This document shows, in pieces, positions 23,519 to 32,720 of a DNA stretch of 35,915 nucleotides. Origin of the DNA: an uncultured Clostridiaceae bacterium (lineage in GTDB: Bacteria > Bacillota > Clostridia > Lachnospirales > Lachnospiraceae); contig CAMHJT010000008.1 in assembly GCA_946185495.1 (NCBI GenBank), positions 1 through 35,915 of the forward strand, given 5' to 3'. How positions within the stretch are numbered: position 1 is the stretch's first letter; each line of letters begins with the position of its first letter. The position numbers and the translations under genes are program-made. The notes beneath the pieces were generated by a model. The model saw only the letters and a list, made by a program, of their open reading frames with translations. It searched no databases and was not told the origin of the DNA.

Positions 23519-26500
23519 TTATTTGATTTTCATGGTTTTCTTGTAGCCCGTTGATGACTTGAAGAGCTTCTTCACTGCTGCTTTCTGCTTCTTGTTGCCT
23601 GAAAGCTTGAATACAGCCTTGCTGTTGATCTTGTTAAATGCCTTCTTGCCGATCTTTTTCAGCTTCACAGACTTAATGGTTACAGTCTTCAAGCTGGTAC
23701 ATCCGGCAAATGCATTCTTCTCGATCTTGGTAACATTCTTCGGAATTGTCACCTTTTTCAGCTTCTTGCAGTTTGCGAACGCGCTCGCGTCGATCGTCGT
23801 CAAAGCCGCGTCAAGCGTTACGGATGTCAGCTCGCTGCATCCTGAGAACGCGTTCTTGCCGACTGTCTCCACATTCTTGCCAAGCGTCACCTTCTTGATC
23901 TTCTTGTTGTTCTTGAATGCGTTTGCCGCAACTGCTGTTACCTTATACTCTGTTCCGTCTGCTGCCTTCACAGTTTCCGGAACCGCTACTGTAGCCTGCT
24001 CTGCATCTGCCGGAGCGGTATAGGTCACCTCGCCGTCAGCGCTTACCAGATACTCAGCATTCTCAATCGTCACCTTCTCGCCAACCTTAGCCGGAGCCTC
24101 AGTGGTAGCACCCGCGGTCGGTTTCTCTGTGGTTGCCGCTGCCGTCGGCTTCTCTGTAGTCGCCGCAGGCTTCTTAACCTCAGTGGTTGCTGCCGGCTTA
24201 ACCTCAGTGGTTGCCTGCTGTGCAGCCTTGTCAACAACCTTCACCTTGAATTCCTTCTCGATGACTGCGCTGTGCGGCGTCTTCAGGTACTCACTCTCGT
24301 AATTACCCAGAACGCCAGTCGCGTCATTGCCAGCCTGATTCTCAGCCACGAACTGGGAATCCTTCGGGTAAGCATACATCTTCACTGTTGCCTCGCCCTG
24401 CTTCATACCGGTTGCCATCTCTCCGTTCTCCACGGATACGATGCTTTCATCCTCTGATACGAAGTGGTACTGCAGGCTCTCAGCGCCCGAAATGCCATTC
24501 TCCTGATCCGCAAGGTCTGATGTAAATGCCGGCGCAAGCAGTTTGGAATCACCTGTCTCAATCTGAAGTACTTCCTGCTCAGCACCCTCCAGCGCTACAT
24601 TCTTGACAGCCTTCACTGCCTTCATCTGCTCCTCGCTCGCTGTTCTTGTCACAGCCTTGTCTTCATAGCCTTCCTCTGCCTTCACGTAAATGTCAGCAGT
24701 CTCGGTCACTGCGCCGTCCTCGTCTGTCTCAGCGGTAAACGCCGCGTCATCTACGGTAACGATCTCCTCAAATGCAACCTCATCATCCGGACTAAGGGCA
24801 GCGTAGTCAAACTCTGCGATCTTGTTCTCTCCATCCTTCACAAAGCCGATCTGAGCCTTTCCTGCCTCAGCCTTCTGTCCGCCCAGGTTGGTCAGCGTTC
24901 CGCTTACCTTGAACTTGCCTCTCTCGTCAGTCTGCGTTACCGCAAGATTGCTTACAGCCAGTTCACTCTTCAATGTGTCGCTCAGCTTCTCAGTTGCGAT
25001 CACCTTGCCATCCTTATCCTTTACGGAAATGGTGATCTCTGTATTTTCAGCATCCTCCGGAATTGAGATCTGGCAGCCTGCCTGTCTGTTGTCACCGCCG
25101 ATCATGCCATCCAGCGCGATGCTTTCAACATTTGTAAGCTCAAATGTCGCTCCGTCATCCTCGCTGCCTTCTGCATTCTCTGCCAGAACACTGTCTGTCA
25201 GCACGCTGTTGCCCTTGGCATCTACTGCCGTCACAGTCAATCCGGATACCGTGTCAATACCGTCATTTAAGATCTCAAATGTAGCGGTTGCGTCATGTCC
25301 CGCGATCAGGCGGTCTGTGAACGCTGCGTTCTTGATCTTCACTACGCTCTTCGGATCCACAACAAACGCGCACGGAATTGCATTTTCATAATCCGTAACG
25401 GAATACGGAACAAAGGTCTCCTCTGTCGCGAGCTCTACGGTCTCATTGTCCGCAATGCCCTCGCCATTGCTGCCTTCTCCTCTTGCCGCGTTCTTATTGT
25501 TCTCCTCAAGCATCTTGTTGTACTCTTCCAGCGTTACGATCCTGGATTCTGCCTTGTAAGCAAGACCCAGCATCTTGTCTCCCTCTACCGCGAGGGCCAC
25601 ATTGCTGTAATTTGCGCCCAGGCCGCTGGTAACCTGTACCGGCTTCGTCACAACGCCATTCTCCACATCGTATCTTGCTGTGTAAAGCTGTGACTCTGTC
25701 ACTGAGTTCGCAGGATCCAGTGCCTCATAGGTTTCCTCCTTCACGCCATCCTTAAGCTGCACGCCGCTCTGCGTCCAGATGAAGTATGCGTAATCGTCAG
25801 AAGCCTGCACATCAAAGTCACCAATTGCGCTGACCGCGTTGTCCGCCTCAGCTACCTCTCCCTTGACAACCGTAAGTGCCGGCACGTACATTGCCTCCAC
25901 GTCCGTGGACTCCGGTTTTGTCTTGTTCACATAGTAATAATCTCCGTCACCCTTTATGAGCAGCGTCTTGTAATTCTTCACGATGTTGCCCATGTCAAGT
26001 ACCTGAATATCGCCGCCATGCAGCCATGCCAGGTAAGTGGTCTCTCTTACTCTCACAAACCGGACATTCTTATCCTCTACCGAATCACTGTTCACAATGA
26101 TCGGATGCAGGAATGAATTAGTCTTAAAGTCATAGATCTGCATGCAGACATCCCTGTCCGCTGCAGTGTTCAGATTGCCGTCATGGTCGATCGTATAAGC
26201 GAATACGCCAAGGTCATTGTAGCTCATAGCGTCCGTATCCACGATCAGTGCCTTGTTGGCATCCTTCTCATCCAGCGGTGTCGCTGTCGGCTGCTCTGTC
26301 CAGAAGCCTTCCTCGTCTAACTTCTCATCCAGCATGATCTGCGGCAGGAAGTCAAAGAATACCTGTCCATAGAAGCCCTTGTTGTACTGTGCGAATTCCT
26401 CATCGCTAAACTCTGTGTAATCATTCTTGTCAAAGGAATCTGTCCACTTGCCGTCCTTGAAGCTGTAGGTTCTTGACGCCATCAGCGTTACAGACGGGAA

Positions 26501-29500
26501 GAGCAGGTCACCGAGGTACTCCGTGCCATCCTTCTGCGGTGTGTACTCCTTCTTCTGATAGTAAACAACCATGCTGTCCTCATTGTAGGATACATTGGCT
26601 GCCGCATCTGCCGAATAATCATTGTAATCTCCAGCATCAAGCGTGCTCTTCGTAATCTCCTGAACCTTTGAAAGCTTGCCTGTCTTCTTGTCCACAAACG
26701 CGCAGTGCAGGTTCAGTGAATTCTGCATGTCAATCTTGCTGGTCTCATCCGTAAATTCCTTATCTGCGGATACCCATGTCACAATGGCTCCGTGCTCGCC
26801 AAGGTCAAAGATGTTCGGCTCCTGATCCAATGTGCCGTCGTCCTCAATGAGAACCGGCGTAGACCACTTGCCATCCTTGTAGATCGCATAATAAGCTGCC
26901 TTCGCATTCAGCGCGTTTTCACGCATCATATCCACATTGAGGAATACTGCAGCGTAACGTCCCTCTCCGAGCTGGATCATCCTGAAGCCCGGATTCTCAG
27001 CGATCTTGTCACCGATGGATTTCTCCACATATCCGTTCTCACTCTCATCAATGCTCTTCGCGCTGATGGAGCCTGATTTCCAATTGGTTCCACCCTTCAT
27101 GTAGCTGATATCCTGTGCCGTCATTACATCGGCCGGATCATACAGATGTGTTGTGTTTGCAGCGTCAGCAGAAGATCCTCCATTGTTGCCGAACAGCGGC
27201 ACATTCACGCTTGCCAGATTCCATGAATGCTTGATCATCAGCACCTTCACTGTCAATTCCGCTGACAGGTTCACAGAACCATGATTCATTCCCTTCTTGG
27301 TGTAGAAGGTCATATCGAACTGAGCTGTACCGCTTACAGAAACCGTCACGTACTTGGAGCCCAAAATACCCGCGCCCACAGAGAGCTTGATATACGGCTT
27401 CAGGTTGAACGCACCATACGCGTCAAACTTGCGGTCCGCCTTCTTCATGTTGCAGTCAAAGATGTTGATGTTGCCCTCTCCCTCATCCTTGAGCGTTGTA
27501 ATATAGTATTTTGTCGGATGCTTCACATCCTGTCTCTCCTCGACTACGAAGGACGCGGAACCCTCTCCACCTGCTCCAAAGCCAAGGATGATCGCGATAC
27601 CGATCTGTGTCTGGTATTCCACCTCCACATACACGCCGCCGGCCACGCTTGCTGTCAGCGTCATGGACTTGAAGTAGAACTTACCCTGATCCTTTCCGAA
27701 TACCATCATGAAGCTGAAACCGATGGACAGGTTGGCGCTTGCCGTCATGTTCATCTTGGTCTGCTTCGGATCCTTCATATCCTTTACAGCATCGTCGTAT
27801 TTCTTCTTAGCAACCTTTTCATCATTGTAAGCCTTCTCAATAGAACTCTGTAATTCAGCCTTGCGCTTGGGATCTATCTTTGAGCCCGGCTTGCTCATGT
27901 CTTTGACATAATCGGAGAACGCCTTGTTTGCGTCCGCAACCGCCTGTGTCTTCTCGGTAAGCTCTTTATTTGCCTTTGTCGCCTTGTTGCGCTCTGTTGA
28001 CTTGTTGAGCACTCCGATGGTGAAGCCGACAGAGATCACCTTGTCTCCGGTCTCCGGATCATTGCTCACATACTTGCCCGCTACATCGTCAAAATCTCCA
28101 TTCCATCCAAGGTTCAGAGCGGAGTCTACCTTGCCGATCAGCTTCACAACCGTGTTAGCGCCGCCAAAGGTAAAGCTGTTAACAATATCCAGTGCGCCGA
28201 TTGCCTCACAAAGAGACATGCCCACTTCACGCTGCAGGTACTTGTGATCCTGATTGTCGGTAAATACGACTCTCAGTGTCGCGCCTGCCGGAATCTGCAA
28301 TTTCTCCGGAACAAAATCAAACTGGAAGTAGCCGCTGTTCTTGTCTCCGCTCGGCTTGCCATCTACCTTTATCGGCAGCTTCATGCCTTCCACGTCATAG
28401 AACTGAAGCTCGGCGCTCTTCATGGAAACGCCCGGATGATCTGCCTGCATCTCCACACGGATCTCCTTCTTGCCGTTAGAAAGCTCTGAGTACAGGCCGT
28501 CCTTATCCAGCACGATCTTCTGCTGCTCAAACTTGCCGTCCTTATTCTTCAGGTAAACCTTCGGGTTTCTGATCGTTAAGTCATCCTGTGTATCGATGAC
28601 GCACTCGCCCAGCATGCCCGGATTCATGACAAAGGAGGTATTCACAGCGCCCTCCTCGCCATAGGCGTTGACATTTACAAGATAGTAGTTAAGTACGGAG
28701 AAGGAATTGTCACTCACGCGGAAGAAACCGTCTGCCTGGCTCTTCTTGTTGAGGCCTCCTGTCTCTGTCTGTACCTGATTGCCATTTACCGTAATATTGG
28801 CGCCGTTCACACCCTTGTAGAAGGGCTCGCCGCCAAAGATCGCGCGGTCGCGGATCTTGACATAACCATAGATATCAGACGGGCTTCCAACCTGCTGCGC
28901 CTTCTGGAAGGTGTAATATACACGTCCGATGGAAAGCTTGGTAGTATACGGAAGCACACCGCCCTGTACCGGTGTAAAGGACTTATAATAGCTGTTGGAA
29001 ACCGGGAAGCCCTCACCCTGCTCCTTGTCATCCAGTGTACCGTCTCTCCATACCGGAGCATAGCCCTCCTGGGCAGTTCCGATCAGGGAGTAGGTCTGGT
29101 TCATGCTGACACTGTCGATCACGAAGTTATCCTTCGTCTTGCTGTCTCCCGTCAACGACGGATCCAGCGAAGCCTTGTAGAGATTCTTGTTCTCATCCAT
29201 GTAGAGCACGAAGCCCTGCTTGGAATCTGAATTTTTCTTGGTCTTCGGATCTGCCATAACCTTCAGCTTGGCGGTCTCATAGTTGAGCGTTACCGTATAT
29301 TTGGTTGCCGGATTATCTCCGAGACCAGTCTTAAAGGTCGACTTGTCCGCTTCACCGTTGCCGACATTGTTGAACTTGTACTTGCCGTCGCTTGACTTCA
29401 CTTCCATAGAGGATACCGCGTATCCCTGGTTGGAGGACGCCGCGAAGATGATGCTGTCAAGCTTCTTCGGATGGGCATCCTCGCCGTATCCCTTGAAGCT

Positions 29501-31594
29501 GCCCTTGACATTCGCTTTATTGCCAACCCTCGCGTTATTGTTGTTAAAGGACACCGTCGTGCTCTTAACCTCAAACCATGGCGTGATCACAAAGGTCTTG
29601 TCCTTGAACATATACTTACTCTTGAATTTTTTAACCAGGTCATAGGTCAGGCCGCCTTCGAGCTTATCCGGATCTGACCACCTGTTGCTGTTGGGTTCCT
29701 GGAACCGGTAGCCCTTGAACTCAACCGTGTTGCTGTTCGCCGGAACACCGACAGAGTTCGTCTTTTTGGAAAACTCACAGCTTAATCCCATGTTGCCCTG
29801 GCTGACCGTCTTCTGAATATTCTCGGCCTTGCCGTCAAAATATGCCTTGCCGAGCAGGATCTCATCATCCTCCTTGCCCACCATGGTAGACGTCTTGGAG
29901 CCCGTGAACTGCATCTCATGATAGTAATTGTAATTCGTGTCATTGTTGATGACAAACTTGTACTCCGCATACTGCACAGTAATGCTCTTCACCTTCATCG
30001 TCGAGCTGTTATTTCCATTGATCGGGCTGGTCTGGATCCACAGATACGCACTGCCCAGGCTGCTCCAGCCCTCAAAGTTCTTGTCGATATCTCTGGAATA
30101 CTCGATCGTTCCGTTCGCGCTCTGACTGCTGTGCGTCTTTCTCGCGCCGGTCAGGACATCTCTGTCCCTGCTGGTGGTATTCTTTGCTACAACCAGCCTG
30201 ACCTCTTTATCCCTGTAATAATCATACACCGTATGCTTCTTCTTACATTTTCCTTCTGTATGGGAGCCGACTCTCTGTCCCCATACCTCGTAATTCACCG
30301 TGATCTTCGTTGCAAGGCGGAGATCGATGGGACCTGCGATCCATGAGCCTGTAAGATTACCGGTATTGGTAATATTAACAGATGTAGCTCCTGCCGCGGT
30401 GATCTCTGCTTCATTGCCGGAAGCCTCTGAAGCTGCCGCCGCAATGGTGACAACCGCAGCCCTGCTGTCTTCCTCACAGACCACGCCATCATCACTTAAG
30501 CCCACATAAAACTGCTTTGCCTCTGAGCGGTCGCCGGTGATCGGAATCTCAACCGTCTTCTCCTCTACGCCCGGAGCAAAGATCAGCTCCTGTGTCACAG
30601 CCTCATAATCCGTATTCGGCACAGCCGTGATCGCCTTGGTTCCCACTGTCACAAACGCCATCTGATCCACGCCGCTTGTACGTACAACCGTCACCTTGGC
30701 CGTATCCTCATCCGCGCCTACTACAACCTGCTGATCCTTGATCGCAAACACATTGTCAACCGCTTCCTCATCATCCTTGATGTTGACATAGCCGTTGTAG
30801 TTCGCGCTCAGCTCTGCGCCCTCAGCGCCATAGATTGCGAATACCATCTGCTCCTCGGACTCGGACTTGTCATCGTCTAAGGTCTCAACGATGATCTCCT
30901 TCATGTACTCGCCCTTCTTGAAGGTCAGTACCGTCTCCTCGCCCTCTGCCTGCTCGAAGTACGCCAGGGACTGCTCGCTTCCGACCTTCATGGCCTCCTT
31001 CACATCCTCCGGCGCCGTCTCCGGATTCGTCTCGGTCCAGTCGTTGGACGGAGCCTCCTCCTTCACCTGCATCTTGTAGGCTGCCTGCAGACCGCTTGGC
31101 TTCTCAGCTGTCACCAGCTCCTCAACAGAATCAGCAGCCTCTTCCTCTGCTGCTGCAGCCTCCGTGGAAACCTCCGTGGAGACGATCATCGTCTCACCGT
31201 TCAGATCTCCCGCTGCTGCGGACTGCTCCATCAAAGGAACAGCGTTCTCATTTACATCCAGCTGCTCTTTCTTAAGCCCTGAATGCACGACGGTCAGCAG
31301 GTAATCCTGTCCATACGCTGCTGATACGTCAATGGCTTTGAAGTGGACGGTCGCTTCGCTGTCCGTATTACCCTGACGGCAGACCTTGATCGTCGTCTTC
31401 TCGCCCTCGTTCACGGTCAGCTGTGTCTCGCCGATTCCGATGAGTCCGTTCGGATATTGCTCATCGCTGACAGAGTTACGCAGCTGATCCTTGAGGTCTG
31501 TGCCTGCCGGAGCCGCTGATACCGGATAAGATGTCAGCACCATGCTGCCCGCCAGCACAAGACTGAGTATTTTTTTCAAATACTTCTTTCTCAT
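23519..31594 (-). CDS. Giant secreted surface protein: Calx-beta domains, propeller-like and CARDB-like regions, LRR_5 (BspA-like) C-terminus
   Basis: A 2691-residue secreted protein. It has a signal peptide (MRKKYLKKILSLVLAGSMVL, cleavage near VSA) and Calx-beta-like domains near 45-105 and 270-385 (FVTVGTKAITAVPNTDYEAV). Long beta-rich regions follow, with a coiled coil at about 1198-1276. Propeller-like repeats lie near 1530-1900 (YYAIYKDGKWSTPVLIEDDG, ARYDVENGVVTKPVQVTSG). Two CARDB-like domains lie near 2083-2135 and 2207-2265, then a Thr/Pro linker (ATTEKPTA type, about 2465-2505) and BspA-type LRR_5 repeats (KKVTIPKNVTKIEKNAFAGC type, about 2550-2660). There is no LPXTG motif. The start at 31594 gives 8-nt spacing to GGAGG. 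It is divergent from the LytTR/GHKL pair. It is probably an adhesin or surface-layer component, perhaps held by its basic C-terminus. Confidence 0.88.
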   Translation of the reverse strand: MRKKYLKKILSLVLAGSMVLTSYPVSAAPAGTDLKDQLRNSVSDEQYPNGLIGIGETQLTVNEGEKTTIKVCRQGNTDSEATVHFKAIDVSAAYGQDYLLTVVHSGLKKEQLDVNENAVPLMEQSAAAGDLNGETMIVSTEVSTEAAAAEEEAADSVEELVTAEKPSGLQAAYKMQVKEEAPSNDWTETNPETAPEDVKEAMKVGSEQSLAYFEQAEGEETVLTFKKGEYMKEIIVETLDDDKSESEEQMVFAIYGAEGAELSANYNGYVNIKDDEEAVDNVFAIKDQQVVVGADEDTAKVTVVRTSGVDQMAFVTVGTKAITAVPNTDYEAVTQELIFAPGVEEKTVEIPITGDRSEAKQFYVGLSDDGVVCEEDSRAAVVTIAAAASEASGNEAEITAAGATSVNITNTGNLTGSWIAGPIDLRLATKITVNYEVWGQRVGSHTEGKCKKKHTVYDYYRDKEVRLVVAKNTTSRDRDVLTGARKTHSSQSANGTIEYSRDIDKNFEGWSSLGSAYLWIQTSPINGNNSSTMKVKSITVQYAEYKFVINNDTNYNYYHEMQFTGSKTSTMVGKEDDEILLGKAYFDGKAENIQKTVSQGNMGLSCEFSKKTNSVGVPANSNTVEFKGYRFQEPNSNRWSDPDKLEGGLTYDLVKKFKSKYMFKDKTFVITPWFEVKSTTVSFNNNNARVGNKANVKGSFKGYGEDAHPKKLDSIIFAASSNQGYAVSSMEVKSSDGKYKFNNVGNGEADKSTFKTGLGDNPATKYTVTLNYETAKLKVMADPKTKKNSDSKQGFVLYMDENKNLYKASLDPSLTGDSKTKDNFVIDSVSMNQTYSLIGTAQEGYAPVWRDGTLDDKEQGEGFPVSNSYYKSFTPVQGGVLPYTTKLSIGRVYYTFQKAQQVGSPSDIYGYVKIRDRAIFGGEPFYKGVNGANITVNGNQVQTETGGLNKKSQADGFFRVSDNSFSVLNYYLVNVNAYGEEGAVNTSFVMNPGMLGECVIDTQDDLTIRNPKVYLKNKDGKFEQQKIVLDKDGLYSELSNGKKEIRVEMQADHPGVSMKSAELQFYDVEGMKLPIKVDGKPSGDKNSGYFQFDFVPEKLQIPAGATLRVVFTDNQDHKYLQREVGMSLCEAIGALDIVNSFTFGGANTVVKLIGKVDSALNLGWNGDFDDVAGKYVSNDPETGDKVISVGFTIGVLNKSTERNKATKANKELTEKTQAVADANKAFSDYVKDMSKPGSKIDPKRKAELQSSIEKAYNDEKVAKKKYDDAVKDMKDPKQTKMNMTASANLSIGFSFMMVFGKDQGKFYFKSMTLTASVAGGVYVEVEYQTQIGIAIILGFGAGGEGSASFVVEERQDVKHPTKYYITTLKDEGEGNINIFDCNMKKADRKFDAYGAFNLKPYIKLSVGAGILGSKYVTVSVSGTAQFDMTFYTKKGMNHGSVNLSAELTVKVLMIKHSWNLASVNVPLFGNNGGSSADAANTTHLYDPADVMTAQDISYMKGGTNWKSGSISAKSIDESENGYVEKSIGDKIAENPGFRMIQLGEGRYAAVFLNVDMMRENALNAKAAYYAIYKDGKWSTPVLIEDDGTLDQEPNIFDLGEHGAIVTWVSADKEFTDETSKIDMQNSLNLHCAFVDKKTGKLSKVQEITKSTLDAGDYNDYSADAAANVSYNEDSMVVYYQKKEYTPQKDGTEYLGDLLFPSVTLMASRTYSFKDGKWTDSFDKNDYTEFSDEEFAQYNKGFYGQVFFDFLPQIMLDEKLDEEGFWTEQPTATPLDEKDANKALIVDTDAMSYNDLGVFAYTIDHDGNLNTAADRDVCMQIYDFKTNSFLHPIIVNSDSVEDKNVRFVRVRETTYLAWLHGGDIQVLDMGNIVKNYKTLLIKGDGDYYYVNKTKPESTDVEAMYVPALTVVKGEVAEADNAVSAIGDFDVQASDDYAYFIWTQSGVQLKDGVKEETYEALDPANSVTESQLYTARYDVENGVVTKPVQVTSGLGANYSNVALAVEGDKMLGLAYKAESRIVTLEEYNKMLEENNKNAARGEGSNGEGIADNETVELATEETFVPYSVTDYENAIPCAFVVDPKSVVKIKNAAFTDRLIAGHDATATFEILNDGIDTVSGLTVTAVDAKGNSVLTDSVLAENAEGSEDDGATFELTNVESIALDGMIGGDNRQAGCQISIPEDAENTEITISVKDKDGKVIATEKLSDTLKSELAVSNLAVTQTDERGKFKVSGTLTNLGGQKAEAGKAQIGFVKDGENKIAEFDYAALSPDDEVAFEEIVTVDDAAFTAETDEDGAVTETADIYVKAEEGYEDKAVTRTASEEQMKAVKAVKNVALEGAEQEVLQIETGDSKLLAPAFTSDLADQENGISGAESLQYHFVSEDESIVSVENGEMATGMKQGEATVKMYAYPKDSQFVAENQAGNDATGVLGNYESEYLKTPHSAVIEKEFKVKVVDKAAQQATTEVKPAATTEVKKPAATTEKPTAAATTEKPTAGATTEAPAKVGEKVTIENAEYLVSADGEVTYTAPADAEQATVAVPETVKAADGTEYKVTAVAANAFKNNKKIKKVTLGKNVETVGKNAFSGCSELTSVTLDAALTTIDASAFANCKKLKKVTIPKNVTKIEKNAFAGCTSLKTVTIKSVKLKKIGKKAFNKINSKAVFKLSGNKKQKAAVKKLFKSSTGYKKTMKIK

Positions 31595-31639
31595 GTCCAT
31601 TTCCTCCTTTTTGTTTTTTTGGACTTCTAACCATATTCC

Positions 31640-31700
31640 ATTATAATACAAATCACCCCCGTTGGATTTGCATTTTACACCAAAACCCATACATTTGACG
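31640..31700 (-). promoter_or_regulatory. Activator-type promoter of the giant surface-protein gene with shared 31-bp element
   Basis: The minus-strand TATAAT is at 31640-31645, and the 31-bp element at 31670-31700 is exactly 24 bp upstream of it. The element differs from the copy at 14308-14338 at only three positions. There is no -35 box (AATCCA at the expected place). The remaining intergenic stretch 31701-31886 shows no gene. Confidence 0.8.
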
Positions 31701-31886
31701 AAAATTGTGAAAAAAATTTGTCCTGTCTCAGAATTTTTTGTGCCCTGACCTGTACAGATTCTTGTAGTGATCCACCTTCTTTTAGCTAAATATTGCGGTA
31801 TAGGTAATTGTGAAACCCAAAATCAACACTGCCGCAGCCCCGAATTGCCGTCTCTGTTCAACAGTCGCCAAACAGGTACGAAGCAA

Positions 31887-31915
31887 TTGCCTTCTATTTG
31901 AAATTCTGCTATAAT
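31887..31915 (+). promoter_or_regulatory. Sigma-A-type promoter of the LytTR/GHKL operon
   Basis: TTGCCT (31887-31892), a 17-bp spacer and TATAAT (31910-31915), about 70 nt upstream of the AGGAGG site and ATG of the regulator. It does not contain the shared 31-bp element, so the regulator is probably made constitutively. Confidence 0.7.
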
Positions 31916-31991
31916 GACCGAAACAGAGCGGAGGCTCCACGCTTACAGCGGCACGGGATCCGCACACACGTTACATAGGAGGACGCGCGCA

Positions 31992-32720
31992 ATGAAATTA
32001 ACCATAGCGGTCTGTGATGACAACCGGACTGAACGGGAACAGCTTAACCGTCTGCTGGATGACTGCCTGTACCCCCTGCAGGTTTCCTTCCGCATTGAAG
32101 CCTTTCAGGACAGCAGCTCTTATCTGGAGGCCTGTGACAACACCATATTTGACATTACCTTCATGGATGTCTATATGAATGATTTAGACGGCATCGAGAC
32201 TGTCCGGCTTGCCCGCGGCAAGGGACAGCGCCAGTTTGTGTTTACGACCACGAGCCGTGACCACGCCATCGAGGCCTTTTCGCTGGACGCCGCGCATTAC
32301 CTTCTGAAGCCGCTCACCGTGGAAGCGGTCGGAGAAGCGCTCAGCCGATGCCTGAAGCGCGCAAGCGAAAAAACCACCTCTTACCTGAATGTCAAGTCCC
32401 AGCAGGGACAGGTTCCGGTTCCCACAGACAATATCATCTATATCGAAGTGCACAACAAGCTGAGCGTGATCCATACCGGCAAAAACGAGTTTTCCACCTA
32501 TTCCTCGCTTGATACGCTGTATGAACTGCTGAATGAGGAGGAATTCATGCGGGCACAGCGAAGCTTCATCGTCAATATGAACTATATCGAGGCCTTTCAT
32601 TACGACCATATCCTATTAAAGGGTGGAAAAGAGATCGTGCTGTCCAGAAACAAGCGCGCGGAGCTCAAAAGCAAATATCAGCATTTCTTATTTCAGATGG
32701 CAAGGAGGGGCGCGCTATGA
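31992..32720 (+). CDS. LytTR-family response regulator (AgrA/VirR type)
   Basis: A 242-residue DNA-binding response regulator. The receiver domain (1 to about 120) has the acidic pocket in AVCDDN, phospho-acceptor Asp59 in FMDVYMNDLDG, and Lys106 in YLLKPL. The LytTR domain (about 140-238) has NIIYIEVHNKLSVIHT, FMRAQRSFIVNMNYIEAF and IVLSRNKRAELKSKY. Such regulators bind direct repeats just upstream of -35-less promoters and respond to AgrC-like kinases. The ATG at 31992 follows AGGAGG by 9 nt; a longer in-frame start at 31914 overlaps the -10 box. It overlaps the kinase gene by 4 bp (ATGA). Its divergent position makes it the likely activator of the giant surface-protein gene and, through the shared element, of the S8/NHLP operon. 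Confidence 0.93.
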   Translation: MKLTIAVCDDNRTEREQLNRLLDDCLYPLQVSFRIEAFQDSSSYLEACDNTIFDITFMDVYMNDLDGIETVRLARGKGQRQFVFTTTSRDHAIEAFSLDAAHYLLKPLTVEAVGEALSRCLKRASEKTTSYLNVKSQQGQVPVPTDNIIYIEVHNKLSVIHTGKNEFSTYSSLDTLYELLNEEEFMRAQRSFIVNMNYIEAFHYDHILLKGGKEIVLSRNKRAELKSKYQHFLFQMARRGAL

